Positions 35,032-44,014 of a stretch of DNA of 64,000 bases are shown piece after piece. Within the stretch, counting starts at the first letter, position 1, and each line of letters starts with the position of its first letter. The notes under the pieces are model-generated. The model did no database searches. It was not told the DNA's origin and saw nothing but the letters and a program-made list of their open reading frames with translations. The DNA is taken from positions 310,001-374,000 of the forward strand of contig NZ_CANNES010000002.1 of the NCBI RefSeq assembly GCF_947503705.1, in the 5' to 3' direction. Made by a program: the position numbers and the translations under genes. The stretch comes from an uncultured Tateyamaria sp. (GTDB lineage: Bacteria; Pseudomonadota; Alphaproteobacteria; Rhodobacterales; Rhodobacteraceae).

Positions 35032-36543
35032 ATGGAATTTCTGTTCTATATGGGCGACGTGTTCACCCCGATCAATTTCGGCCTTTTGCTGCTGGGCACC
35101 ATTGGCGGGTTGATCCTTGGGGCCACCCCGGGCCTTTCACCGACGATGGCGGTGGCTCTGCTTATCCCCTTCACCTTTCAGCTTGAGGCGGCGCAGGGTC
35201 TGATCCTGCTTGGGGCCGCCTATACCTCGACTGTTGCAGGCGGGGCCGTCAGTGCCATCCTGCTGAAAATCCCCGGTGCGCCTGCCAATATCGCGACGAC
35301 CCTTGATGGCCATACAATGGCGCAAAAGGGTCAGGGCGCGAAGGCGTTGCAGATCAGTTTTCTGGCCTCGGCCGTGGGTGGCGTCTTTGGCGTTTTGCTG
35401 CTGATCTTCCTGACCCCCGTTCTGGCGCAATGGGCATTGGCGTTTGGGCCAAGTCACCTCTTTTGGCTCGCAATTCTGGGTGTGACTGTCATCGGATCGC
35501 TGGACAGCAAGTCGGTGGTCAAGGGCCTGCTGTCGGGTTGTATCGGGCTGTGGCTGGCCACCATCGGCTTTGACGACATCATGGGGGCGCAGCGGTTTAT
35601 ATTTCACCCGGCTTTAGGCGGCGGGATCAACATAATTGCCGCTCTCATCGGTCTCTTTGCCATCCCACAGGTCATCACCATGTTCGCCAAGGGGCGTCAC
35701 AATGACGGGGCCGAGGTGATCAAGGTGCAAAAGCATCCCATTTCGGGTGCCTTTCGCGAATTGATGCGCAGCAAGCGTGCCCTTGGCATCGGCACTGCAA
35801 CCGGGTCGATCATTGGGCTGATCCCCGGTGTCGGCGGGCAGATTGCGGGTCTTGTGGCCTATGACCAATCTAAGAAGTTCAGCCCCGATCGCGAAAAATT
35901 CGGCACGGGCCATTCCGAAGGCGTCATTGCCGCAGAGTCCGCAAACAACGCCATGGTTGGCCCCTCTCTGGTGCCCTTGCTGACACTGTCGATCCCTGGA
36001 TCGCCTACGGCGGCGGTGCTGCTGGGGGGCCTGTTGATCCACGGGATTTTCCCCGGCTCGGACCTGTTTGACAACCACCCTGATGTGGCGTGGACCTTTA
36101 TCAATTCCATGCTGATCGGGCAGATCCTGATGTGCATCTTTGGGCTGTATGTTGCCGGTCTGGCGGCACGTGTGGCCCAAGTGCCGCAATCGGTGATGGC
36201 CGCGGTCGTGTTGGGTCTTGCCGTCTTTGGCAGCTATTCGGTGCAGTCGTCCATGGGCGACGTCTATGTCATGGCAAGCCTTGGGGTGATGATGTATTTC
36301 CTGGAACGCTTCGGCTTTTCCGCCGCCCCGTTGGTACTTGGCCTGATCCTTGGGCCCATTGCGGAGGCGAACTTTATCCAAGGATCGATGATCGCCAATG
36401 CCACCGACGGCATGGCCCCCTATTTCCTCGGCGGTCGTCTGAACATCCTGCTGATCGGGGTGGTGGTCGCCTCGATCCTCTATTCCGGCTACATGGAGCT
36501 GCGCACACGCCGCTACACCTCAAAAGAGGAGATTATTGCATGA
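35032..36543 (+). CDS. Tripartite tricarboxylate-type transporter, large membrane subunit (TctA)
   Basis: 503 residues with about 11-12 membrane segments. The family signature GGLILGATPGLSPTMAVALLIPFTF lies at about 25-50. Later there is a duplicated motif GIGTATGSIIGLIPGVGGQIAGLVAYD near 245-270, followed by GVIAAESANNAMVGPSLVPLLTLSIPGSPTAAVLLG. It is the main transport subunit of a secondary carrier that takes solute from a periplasmic binding protein. The stop overlaps the TctB start by 4 nt. Clustering with sauS/sauT suggests a sulfonate or carboxylate substrate. Confidence 0.93.
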   Translation: MEFLFYMGDVFTPINFGLLLLGTIGGLILGATPGLSPTMAVALLIPFTFQLEAAQGLILLGAAYTSTVAGGAVSAILLKIPGAPANIATTLDGHTMAQKGQGAKALQISFLASAVGGVFGVLLLIFLTPVLAQWALAFGPSHLFWLAILGVTVIGSLDSKSVVKGLLSGCIGLWLATIGFDDIMGAQRFIFHPALGGGINIIAALIGLFAIPQVITMFAKGRHNDGAEVIKVQKHPISGAFRELMRSKRALGIGTATGSIIGLIPGVGGQIAGLVAYDQSKKFSPDREKFGTGHSEGVIAAESANNAMVGPSLVPLLTLSIPGSPTAAVLLGGLLIHGIFPGSDLFDNHPDVAWTFINSMLIGQILMCIFGLYVAGLAARVAQVPQSVMAAVVLGLAVFGSYSVQSSMGDVYVMASLGVMMYFLERFGFSAAPLVLGLILGPIAEANFIQGSMIANATDGMAPYFLGGRLNILLIGVVVASILYSGYMELRTRRYTSKEEIIA

Positions 36544-37010
36544 GCGCGCCGTCCCTGCCCCGCCTTCAGCATATCGTCGGGTCTGGCATCGTTGCCGCCG
36601 TGGGCGTCGTAGTGGCCTATATCAGCTATACCCAGCAACCCTCCGAGGCGTTCCTGTTTCCGCGCCTGATCGCGACCGTCTTTGTCGTTCTGGCGTTGTG
36701 GACCTTTGCCAAGGCGTGCCTTGGCTGGACAAAGGTCGGCAACGGGATCAGCGGGCGGCAATTTGCCAATCTGCTGCCCGGGCTGGTCGTGGCACTGATC
36801 TATATCTTCTGGGCAGCCAAGGGGGTGGGATTTTACACCGCCACGACCATCGCCTTTTTCATTCTGCTGAGCCTGTATGATCCGGCGCCCCACATGGCGC
36901 TGAAGTCATGGGTCAAGCGCATCATCATCACGGCTGGTTTCATGGCCGTTATGTACGGTCTCTTTGCGAAACTGTTGAACGTCTACACACCGCGAGAGGT
37001 CTTTTTCTGA
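36540..37010 (+). CDS. Tripartite tricarboxylate-type transporter, small membrane subunit (TctB)
   Basis: 156 residues with four hydrophobic segments, as expected for TctB. SEAFLFPRLIATVFVVLALW in the first half is the conserved family part. The ATG overlaps the TctA stop (ATGA). The frame is open for 150 codons further upstream, but inside tctA. It completes the membrane part of the transporter. The gene order tctA-tctB-tctC is the reverse of the order in classic tctCBA operons. Confidence 0.87.
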   Translation: MSAPSLPRLQHIVGSGIVAAVGVVVAYISYTQQPSEAFLFPRLIATVFVVLALWTFAKACLGWTKVGNGISGRQFANLLPGLVVALIYIFWAAKGVGFYTATTIAFFILLSLYDPAPHMALKSWVKRIIITAGFMAVMYGLFAKLLNVYTPREVFF

Positions 37011-37055
37011 ACCGCAAGAGCGGCAGGAAATTCACATCCTAGGGAGGAACTGACT

Positions 37056-38024
37056 ATGAAATCTTTACTTGCAGGAGCGGCCATCGCATTGGCCGGAATG
37101 ACCGGGGCGGTCATGGCCGACGGACACGCGAATTACCCCGAGCGGCCCATCATGATGATGGTCAGCTATGGGGCCGGTGGGGCCACCGACTTTCAGGCGC
37201 GCATCGTGACCATGACGGCGGGCAATGAGGATGCCCTGGGCATGCCCATCGCCATCATCAACAAGCCCGGTGCGGGCGGGCGCGTCGGTTGGAACTGGCT
37301 GGCGGGGCAAGCCGAGGCCGATGGCTATACGCTGGGGGCCTATAACATTCCCCATTTCATCGCCCAGTCCATCAAGGGCGGCGTGCAATACTCGCGCGAC
37401 AGCTTTGAACCTATCGCCAACTGGGGCGCTGATCCTGCCGTTCTGGTCGTGGGTGCCGACAGCGCATTCAACACGCTTGAGGATGTTGTGAGCTTTGCCA
37501 AGGAGAACCCCGGCAAGCTGACCACCTCTGGTGCGGGCCTCTTTGTTGGTCACCATATTGCAGCGCTCCAGATGGAAAAAGCGGGCGACATGAAGATGGC
37601 CTATATTCCCACCAAAGGGGGCGGGGCCGCAGCCATGAAGGCCGTGATCGCGGGTGACGTGATGGCAGGCATCAATAACCTCAGCGACGCGTTCCGCGCC
37701 CGTGAGGCGGGCAACGTCAAAATCCTCGCCGTGGCCGACCTTGAGCGGAACGCGTTTCTGCCGGATGTGCCCACCATGATGGAAGCGGGACTGGATGTGG
37801 ACAACTCGTCCGTCAACTTCCGGGGTGTCATGGTGCCCAAGGGCACGCCGCAAGGCATCATCGACAAGCTGGCCGAAACCGTGCCAACAATGTTCGAAAA
37901 CAGCCGCGTCGCAGGCAAGATGAAAGCAGGCGGTTCGCCCATGCACGTCATGACCCGTGACGAAGTGCTGGACATGTGGGCGGCGCGCGAGGAAACCCTC
38001 AAGGAACTGCTTGCAGGTCTCTGA
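37056..38024 (+). CDS. Tripartite tricarboxylate-type transporter substrate-binding protein (TctC/Bug)
   Basis: 322 residues. The signal peptide is MKSLLAGAAIALAGMTGAVMADG. The Bug-family hallmarks are YPERPIMMMVSYGAGGATDFQAR and NKPGAGGRVGWNWLA near the N terminus, plus LPDVPTMMEAGLDV near the C terminus. It captures the solute in the periplasm for the TctAB carrier. A strong ribosome site (AGGGAGGA) precedes the ATG. The downstream enzyme genes make sulfoacetate the best guess for ligand, but this is inference. Confidence 0.92.
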   Translation: MKSLLAGAAIALAGMTGAVMADGHANYPERPIMMMVSYGAGGATDFQARIVTMTAGNEDALGMPIAIINKPGAGGRVGWNWLAGQAEADGYTLGAYNIPHFIAQSIKGGVQYSRDSFEPIANWGADPAVLVVGADSAFNTLEDVVSFAKENPGKLTTSGAGLFVGHHIAALQMEKAGDMKMAYIPTKGGGAAAMKAVIAGDVMAGINNLSDAFRAREAGNVKILAVADLERNAFLPDVPTMMEAGLDVDNSSVNFRGVMVPKGTPQGIIDKLAETVPTMFENSRVAGKMKAGGSPMHVMTRDEVLDMWAAREETLKELLAGL

Positions 38025-38078
38025 AACCATATCGGCGGGGCGCATCACTCGCCCCGCCGCACCCTGAAGGATTTCACC

Positions 38079-39482
38079 ATGAATGCCCCTGATGATCTAG
38101 CCGAAGTGGACGCCATCGTTGCCCGCGCCCGTGCTGCACAGGCCCGGTTTGAGGCGGATGGATCGCAAGCACTTTATGACCGCGCCGCACAGGCCGCCGG
38201 TTGGGCCATCATGGAACCTGCCCGCAATCGCCATTTGGCCGAGCTGGCCGTCGAGACGACGGGCCTGGGCAACGTGCCCGACAAAATCACCAAGAACCAT
38301 CGCAAGACGCTGGGCCTGATGCGCGACATCGCGACGGCCAAGACCTTTGGCGTGATCCGCGATGACCCGGCCACCGGCATCACCGAGATTGCCCGCCCCA
38401 TCGGCGTTATTGGGGCGGTCGTGCCCTCGACCAATCCCGGGGCGACGCCCGCCAACAACATCATCAACGCGGTGAAGTGCGGCAATGCCATTGTCGTGTC
38501 CCCTTCGCCCAAAGGCGTGCCCACCTGCGAGGCGCTGCTGGGCTATATCCATGCAGAGTTCGACAAGGCCGGGATCGACCGCGATCTGGTCCAGATGATC
38601 CCCGGGCGTGGGTCCAAGGACAAGACGCAGCGGTTGCTAGAGACTGCCGACCTTATCGTCGTGACGGGCAGCCAGAACAACGTGCGCCGCGCCTATACGT
38701 CGGGCACGCCTGCGCTGGCCGTGGGGGCCGGGAATGTAACCGTGATCGTGGACGAGACTGCCGATCTGGCGGCGGCGGCGGACAAAATCCGCGCCTCGAA
38801 AACCTTTGACAATGCGACGTCCTGTTCGTCCGAAAACTCGGTTGTGGTGGTCGATGCGATTTATGATGCGTTTGTCGCGGAAATGGCCCGCACCGGCGGC
38901 GCGCTGATCAAAGATGAAAGCAAAGTTACCTGCAAACTGTGGGTCAAGGGCCACCTTAACCCCCATGCCATCGCGCGGGACGCGGATCAGATGATCGACG
39001 CGTTGGGCCTGAGCGGCGAAGTGCCCGAGGGTACCGAATACCTGGCTGTGGAAAGTACCGGCATTGGCCCCGATCATCCGTTGTCGGGTGAGAAGCTGAG
39101 CCGGGTTTTGACTGTCTACCGGGCCTCTGATTTTGACGCGGCTGTCCAGACTGCCCGCGCCATTCAATTGCATCAGGGGGTGGGTCATTCGGTGGGCATT
39201 CACACCGCTGATCCCGAACGCCCCTTGACCTTGGCGACCGCCATTCCGACCAGTCGGATCATTGTAAATCAGGCTCATACCTTTGCCACTGGCGGCTCCT
39301 TTACCAACGGGATGCCTTTCTCGCTGTCTATGGGCTGTGGCTCCTGGGGGGGTAATTCGATCGACACGAATGTGCATTGGCGCCATTTCATGCAGACCAC
39401 AAAAATCGTGCGCGAAATTCCGGGGCACGAACCTGATCCAAGCGCGTTTTTCGCCGACTATTGGGCAGCCTACGGCAAATGA
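38079..39482 (+). CDS. sauS: Acylating aldehyde dehydrogenase, probable sulfoacetaldehyde dehydrogenase (SauS-like)
   Basis: 467 residues, CoA-acylating aldehyde dehydrogenase of the AdhE/EutE side of the superfamily. RPIGVIGAVVPSTNPGATP and KCGNAIVVSPSPKGVPT bind the dinucleotide. The catalytic Cys is about residue 249 in FDNATSCSSEN. FATGGSFTNGMPFSLSMGCGSWGG near the C terminus is typical of the SauS group. SauS interconverts sulfoacetyl-CoA and sulfoacetaldehyde. A general acylating aldehyde dehydrogenase remains possible, but the next gene is a small-acid CoA ligase overlapping by 4 nt, which is the sauST arrangement known from sulfoacetate degraders. Confidence 0.8.
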   Translation: MNAPDDLAEVDAIVARARAAQARFEADGSQALYDRAAQAAGWAIMEPARNRHLAELAVETTGLGNVPDKITKNHRKTLGLMRDIATAKTFGVIRDDPATGITEIARPIGVIGAVVPSTNPGATPANNIINAVKCGNAIVVSPSPKGVPTCEALLGYIHAEFDKAGIDRDLVQMIPGRGSKDKTQRLLETADLIVVTGSQNNVRRAYTSGTPALAVGAGNVTVIVDETADLAAAADKIRASKTFDNATSCSSENSVVVVDAIYDAFVAEMARTGGALIKDESKVTCKLWVKGHLNPHAIARDADQMIDALGLSGEVPEGTEYLAVESTGIGPDHPLSGEKLSRVLTVYRASDFDAAVQTARAIQLHQGVGHSVGIHTADPERPLTLATAIPTSRIIVNQAHTFATGGSFTNGMPFSLSMGCGSWGGNSIDTNVHWRHFMQTTKIVREIPGHEPDPSAFFADYWAAYGK

Positions 39483-40984
39483 TCTTTACGCCTGACCATC
39501 CGCCCCAAGGCACCATTCGCGATTGGCTGAACGGCCGTGCGGCGGATGGTGGCACGGCGATTGTGTTTCCTGAAACGGGCGAGGTACTGAAATGGGCCGC
39601 GCTGCGCGATACGGCGGCGGCCATGGCTCAGGCGATGTACGATCAGGGCATCGTCAAGGGCGAGAGCGTCGCCATCATACACCCCAACGGAAAAGATGGC
39701 GTTCTGGCCATTTACGCGGCCCTGTATGGCGGATTTCGGGCGACGATGATCAACCTTGCGGCCGGACCTGATGCCATCGCCTATGCGCTGGAGCATTCCG
39801 GTGCACGCTTTGCCTTGGTGCATGACAGTCAGCGCGAAACCTTTGCTCAAGTGGCACCGGACGGGATGCAACGGCTTGATCCTGCGCGTGGCGGCGCGGC
39901 GGCGTTGCCTGCACTTTCGCCGGATGATCATGCGTTGCTCATGTATACCTCAGGCACGACTGGCAAGCCCAAAGGCGTCGTGCACAGCCATTCCAGCCTG
40001 CTGGCGGGCGGATGGACAACCGCTGTGGCTCATGCGCTTGCGCCCGAGGATCGTGGGTTTTGCGTCTTGCCCATCTATCACATCAACGGGCTGTGCGTGA
40101 CGATGATGGGGGCGCTGGTGTCGGGGGGATCGCTTGCCATGACGGCCCGCTTCTCCGCCAGCAAGTTCTGGGATCAGGCGGATCAGGCGCAGGTCACCTG
40201 GTTTTCGGTTGTGCCCACCATCGTCAGCCATCTGTTGCACGGCGCGGCCAGCCCGACGCCTGCCTTGCGCGACCGGCTGCGCTTTGGCCGTTCGGCGTCT
40301 TCGGCCCTTGCGGTAGAGACGCAATCGGCCTTCGAAGCCCGGTTTGGCGTGCCCATCGTCGAGACCATGGGGCTGACCGAAACCGCCGCCCAAATTCTGT
40401 CAAACCCCCTGCCCCCCGGCATCCGCAAAGTGGGCTCGCCCGGCGTGCCGTTCGGCAATGAGGTTCGGATTCTGGATGCGGCTTTGGCCGAGGCCCCGCG
40501 GATGCAAGAGGGCGAGATTGCCATTCGCGGCCCCAATGTGATGCGCGAGTATCTGAACAACCCTGAGGCGACGGCCCAGACATTCGCAGGCGAATGGTTG
40601 CGTACCGGCGATCTAGGACACATGGATGCGGATGGCTACGTCTTTGTCACCGGGCGGCTCAAGGAGTTGATCATCAAGGGCGGCGAGAACATTGCGCCGC
40701 GCGAGATTGACGAGGTTCTGTACTCGAACGCGGATGTGGTCGAGGCGGCCGCCTTTGCCCGGTCCTGCCCGCGCTATGGCGAAACTGTCGAGGCGGCGGT
40801 GGCCCTGACCGATGGATCGGGTCAGACCGGAGCCGATCTGGTGGCGCTGTGCCAAAGCCGCTTGGGGAAGTTCAAGTCGCCCGATATCATCCATATTCTG
40901 GATGAGCTGCCCAAGGGGCCATCGGGCAAGATCCAGCGGCTGAAATTGTCAGACCTGATCCCGGCCCCGCAAGCCGCCGAATGA
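39479..40984 (+). CDS. sauT: AMP-forming acyl-CoA ligase, probable sulfoacetate-CoA ligase (SauT-like)
   Basis: 501 residues, ANL superfamily. The P-loop-like AMP motif is LLMYTSGTTGKPKGVVHSHS (about 152-171). VETMGLTETAAQILSNPLPP is the adenylation core, LRTGDLGHMDADGYVFVTGR carries the hinge Asp, and GPSGKIQRLKLSD near the end carries the catalytic Lys. It activates a short carboxylic acid as the CoA ester. Being fused by an ATGA overlap to the SauS-like gene, its substrate is most probably sulfoacetate, giving sulfoacetyl-CoA. It converges with the transglutaminase gene 6 nt later. Confidence 0.8.
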   Translation: MIFTPDHPPQGTIRDWLNGRAADGGTAIVFPETGEVLKWAALRDTAAAMAQAMYDQGIVKGESVAIIHPNGKDGVLAIYAALYGGFRATMINLAAGPDAIAYALEHSGARFALVHDSQRETFAQVAPDGMQRLDPARGGAAALPALSPDDHALLMYTSGTTGKPKGVVHSHSSLLAGGWTTAVAHALAPEDRGFCVLPIYHINGLCVTMMGALVSGGSLAMTARFSASKFWDQADQAQVTWFSVVPTIVSHLLHGAASPTPALRDRLRFGRSASSALAVETQSAFEARFGVPIVETMGLTETAAQILSNPLPPGIRKVGSPGVPFGNEVRILDAALAEAPRMQEGEIAIRGPNVMREYLNNPEATAQTFAGEWLRTGDLGHMDADGYVFVTGRLKELIIKGGENIAPREIDEVLYSNADVVEAAAFARSCPRYGETVEAAVALTDGSGQTGADLVALCQSRLGKFKSPDIIHILDELPKGPSGKIQRLKLSDLIPAPQAAE

Positions 40985-40990
40985 TTGGCC

Positions 40991-41767
40991 TTAGAGGCGT
41001 GTGACAACCACGCTTTGATGGATGAAGTCCGCCCAATGGGACGTTTCCATGAACGCCACGTCGCCTGCATCGCGCCCGCAGGCGACGACGGCCATGCCCT
41101 CGGCCACGCTCATCCCTGTGGCGTCCACCAGATGCCACGCATCGTTGAGCCAGACCTGCGCCACCGCATGAAAATCCTGCGGATCCACATCGGCCCCATA
41201 GACCGAAGCGTAGCGTGCCGGAAGGCCCGCAGCTCGGGCCAAAGTACAGACCAGATGGGTATAGTCGCGACACACCCCCTGACGCGATACAAACGTATCC
41301 ATGGCGGTTGTGCCGCCGTGCGAGCTGCCGGGTCTGTATTCGATTTCCTGGCGGACCCAATCGAGGATGGCGGTGGTTTTCGCGCCGCCCTCCAGATGGC
41401 CGAACTGCCGCTGCGCAAAGGTGGTGAAAAGGTCGGACTGGCAATAACGCGAGGGGCGCAGATAGGTCAGAACCGTGCTTGGCAGGCTGTGCGCGGGGCT
41501 TGCCGCCAACACATCCAAAGTGACAGCAGGGCGCGTGATCTCGACCGTCGCACCATAGCGCAAATCAAGGCGCGTGCCCGGCACCATGGCCCAGACCCAT
41601 TGGCCCACCTCCGCCTGCCCACTTACTCGCTGCAAACTCGCATCAGTGATGTCCAGTGCGCTGTCCAGGATCGTCTGACCTTCGGCGACCGCAACCTCGA
41701 GCGCCAAGAGAACGGGGTCGGCCTTGGCAATCTGATAGGCCATTTCAACGTCAATTCTGATGCGCAT
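40991..41767 (-). CDS. Transglutaminase-like cysteine protease family protein
   Basis: 258 residues. An N-terminal beta domain (about 1-110) precedes the transglutaminase fold, whose triad is visible: Cys in VSRQGVCRDYTHLVCTLAR, His in PQDFHAVAQVWL and Asp in WHLVDATGMSVAEG. Such bacterial proteins are usually cytoplasmic peptidases or amidases of unknown substrate. ATG 41767 (MRIRIDVEMAY) is the family start; the open frame upstream is not supported. It is last in a minus-strand run after the PhyH-like gene, separated by 177 nt. Confidence 0.87.
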   Translation of the reverse strand: MRIRIDVEMAYQIAKADPVLLALEVAVAEGQTILDSALDITDASLQRVSGQAEVGQWVWAMVPGTRLDLRYGATVEITRPAVTLDVLAASPAHSLPSTVLTYLRPSRYCQSDLFTTFAQRQFGHLEGGAKTTAILDWVRQEIEYRPGSSHGGTTAMDTFVSRQGVCRDYTHLVCTLARAAGLPARYASVYGADVDPQDFHAVAQVWLNDAWHLVDATGMSVAEGMAVVACGRDAGDVAFMETSHWADFIHQSVVVTRL

Positions 41768-41944
41768 GTGTGCCCCCATTCTCATACGCCCGGCACATCG
41801 TCCGCCGGGATTGCGGAGCACTATGCGACAGGTTGCGGCACGGAAAGCAGATTTTCAGGTCACGGGCCGCGACACGGACGCACAGCACCGGAGCACTGCC
41901 GAAAAATGCGGCGCGATGTAGCGTTGAGGAATAAGTCCCTGCGC

Positions 41945-42727
41945 TTAGTGCAGGATCGGAAACCAGTCGGTACGCAGCCTGTCACCCGGTGCCATGCCAT
42001 GGCCCGGAAAGGGCGGCGAGGTGGGGCCGGGGCGCGCGACATAGCGCGCGTCGTCTCCCACCATCCGCACCGAGAACGCTCGCCGTCGCGTTGTGCTTGT
42101 GTTGCCGCGCGCGCCATGCAGCGTGCGGAAGTGAAAGGCCACTGCGTCGCCCGGCTCCATCTCGAATTCGACGATCCGCATCCCTTCCGACTCTGGATCC
42201 GGCACCGGGATATAGTCCCCTTCAAAGAAGGCTGCTTCGGACACCCAGCGGGTCGGCACCACATCCTTGGGCCACAAATGCGAACCCGCCACGCAGCGCA
42301 GCGTTGCCGCGCGCACCGGATCGAGGGGCGACCAAAAGCTGATCGTCTGCCGCCCTTCGACGAAATAGTATGGATTGTCCTGATGCCAGGGCGTGGCCAT
42401 CGAGGTGCCCGGCTCTTTGACCAGCACATGGTCGTGAAAAAGCTGCACAGTTTTTGACCCCATAAGGTCCGCCGCCACCGTCGCTGCGGGAGCCGCCCGC
42501 AACACCTGAGCGAATTCGGGGATACGCTGCCAATTGCAATAGTCGTCAAAGAAGAGGCCCGTTTCGCCCGCCCGGTCATTGGTCGAGGCATAAGGGCCGG
42601 GATCGGCCATGTTGCGCGCCACACCCGCGCGCAAATCCTCAACGTAATCGGCAAAGAGGCCACGGATCAACACCACGCCGTCCGCCTGATAGGTGGCAAT
42701 GTCGTCCGGGGTTAAAATAGGGTGCAT
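41945..42727 (-). CDS. Phytanoyl-CoA dioxygenase (PhyH) family Fe(II)/2-oxoglutarate oxygenase
   Basis: 260 residues. The iron ligands HxD are in TPWHQDNPYYFVEG, the distal His in FRTLHGARGN and the 2-oxoglutarate-binding Arg in RRRAFSVRMVGDD. GDAVAFHFRTLHG is a PhyH family mark. It hydroxylates a small organic molecule with O2 and 2-oxoglutarate. Bacterial PhyH proteins act on substrates from ectoine to secondary metabolites, so none is assigned. It lies 9 nt downstream of irr on the same strand, so an iron-dependent enzyme is expressed together with an iron regulator. Confidence 0.87.
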   Translation of the reverse strand: MHPILTPDDIATYQADGVVLIRGLFADYVEDLRAGVARNMADPGPYASTNDRAGETGLFFDDYCNWQRIPEFAQVLRAAPAATVAADLMGSKTVQLFHDHVLVKEPGTSMATPWHQDNPYYFVEGRQTISFWSPLDPVRAATLRCVAGSHLWPKDVVPTRWVSEAAFFEGDYIPVPDPESEGMRIVEFEMEPGDAVAFHFRTLHGARGNTSTTRRRAFSVRMVGDDARYVARPGPTSPPFPGHGMAPGDRLRTDWFPILH

Positions 42728-42736
42728 GAAGGCGTG

Positions 42737-43156
42737 TCAGCCCTTGCGGCGCAAGCGAATCACAACATCGACAGAGGCGATTTCGGCACCTTCAGGCGCG
42801 TCGGGCAGTTGCGCGATCACCAGTTGGTCAGAGGGCGCGTCGGTCAGCTTGGCCTCGTCCTCCCAAAAGAAATGCGGGTGGTCGTGGGTGTTGGTGTCGA
42901 AATAGCTTTTGGAGCCGTCGACCGTCACCTCCTGCATGAGGCCCGCATCGCAAAAGGCACGCAGCGTGTTGTAAACAGTCGCCAGCGACACGGCTTCGCC
43001 CTGATCCTTGGCAGCCTCAAAAAGGCTTTCGGCGGTCACGTGGCGGTGCTGGCCGTCTCCGATCAGCAGCGCGGCAAGCGTCACGCGCTGGCGCGTGGGG
43101 CGCAGCCCTGCACCGGTGAGCCAAGTGCTTCCGACTTGATGCTGATCTTCAATCAT
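42737..43156 (-). CDS. irr: Iron response regulator Irr (Fur family)
   Basis: 139 residues. The DNA-binding N terminus has LRPTRQRVTLAALLIGDGQHRHVTAESLFEAA and VSLATVYNTLRAFCDAGLMQEV, the Fur-fold recognition region. SYFDTNTHDHPHFFWEDEA is the His-rich heme/metal region typical of Irr rather than Fur. The Cys-Pro heme motif of the Bradyrhizobium protein is absent, as in many other Irr proteins. It represses or activates iron and heme genes under iron limitation. The neighbourhood irr divergent to fabA is found across Rhodobacterales. ATG 43156 is the family start. Confidence 0.93.
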   Translation of the reverse strand: MIEDQHQVGSTWLTGAGLRPTRQRVTLAALLIGDGQHRHVTAESLFEAAKDQGEAVSLATVYNTLRAFCDAGLMQEVTVDGSKSYFDTNTHDHPHFFWEDEAKLTDAPSDQLVIAQLPDAPEGAEIASVDVVIRLRRKG

Positions 43157-43200
43157 TGCGTCCTCGCGTTGCCTTACAACATATAAAGGGCCAAACCGCC

Positions 43201-43213
43201 GCAATTCAATTGC
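43201..43213 (-). promoter_or_regulatory. Palindrome upstream of irr
   Basis: GCAATT-C-AATTGC, a perfect 13-bp dyad in the 72-bp gap between the 2OG-oxygenase stop and the irr start, 45 nt before the irr ATG. The AT-rich palindrome fits a Fur-superfamily operator and could serve autoregulation by Irr. Confidence 0.45.
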
Positions 43214-43228
43214 AAATGAGTCGCAACC

Positions 43229-44014
43229 TCACGCAGTGCGACCGAAAAAGCCCATCTGCTCGGACGGCGAAAACCGCGCGCCGGGCCGGTCATAATGCGC
43301 CAGTACGGCCACGATCCGCGATCTGTCCCCTTTGATCCGCGACACACGGTGTGCGGTATTGCGGCCCAGAAACACGTTCAAGGTGCCCGCATCCTGCGGC
43401 ATTTGCGTGGGTGTCATCCGCCCTTGCAGCAGGTCGGCAATCCCTGAGTGGTTTGGATCATCGTCGCTGCGCAGGTTCTGGGCATATTCAAACACGCCAC
43501 CGCCCTTCGGGGCTTGCAACAGCAACGTGGTCGTAAAGATCGAGCGATCAAAATGCCAGTTCAGCGCCTCGCCATCGCGGTATTCCAGCACGTTGAGCCC
43601 AGAAAGCGGGTCGTCCATGACAAAAAGCTGCGGCTGATCCATCACGACCGCCAGAAACTCCATGAACGGCGCCCAATTATAAAGCTGGTCCAAGGCTGTA
43701 CCCTGCATCTGGTCATGACAGAGCGTGTGATTAGCCGTCTCGACCTTGGTCAGGGCCGGATCATCAGGAGCGAGGCCGTCGACTTCGTCCTTGAAATAGA
43801 TGTTGTGCCACCGGCTGTGGTTGAAGGATTCCGTCGCCATACGCGGGCGCACATGGTCCAGCGTTGCCTCCACGGCCTCGGGCCGCATCAGGCCCACCAG
43901 GTTAAACAGCCCGTCACGTCCCAGCCCTGCCTTGGCCGCCGTGACCATGGCCTGCCATTCGGGGCTGCCGGGTTGGTCCAGCGGGTAGCGGTCCAGATCA
44001 AGAATATGTTCCAT
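43229..44014 (-). CDS. Fe(II)/2-oxoglutarate-dependent oxygenase (HalD/ArpA-like)
   Basis: 261 residues. The metal ligands HxD are in ALNWHFDRSIFTT and the third His with the 2OG Arg in GRNTAHRVSRIKGDRSR. NIYFKDEVDGLAPDDPAL and GLNVLEYRDGEALNWHFD resemble a little studied group of bacterial oxygenases acting on small hydrophilic compounds. It has no homology to the PhyH protein two genes on, so two different O2/Fe(II) enzymes flank irr. Start ATG 44014 is chosen because the frame upstream runs antisense through fabA and has no homology. It is divergent from fabA. Confidence 0.85.
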   Translation of the reverse strand: MEHILDLDRYPLDQPGSPEWQAMVTAAKAGLGRDGLFNLVGLMRPEAVEATLDHVRPRMATESFNHSRWHNIYFKDEVDGLAPDDPALTKVETANHTLCHDQMQGTALDQLYNWAPFMEFLAVVMDQPQLFVMDDPLSGLNVLEYRDGEALNWHFDRSIFTTTLLLQAPKGGGVFEYAQNLRSDDDPNHSGIADLLQGRMTPTQMPQDAGTLNVFLGRNTAHRVSRIKGDRSRIVAVLAHYDRPGARFSPSEQMGFFGRTA

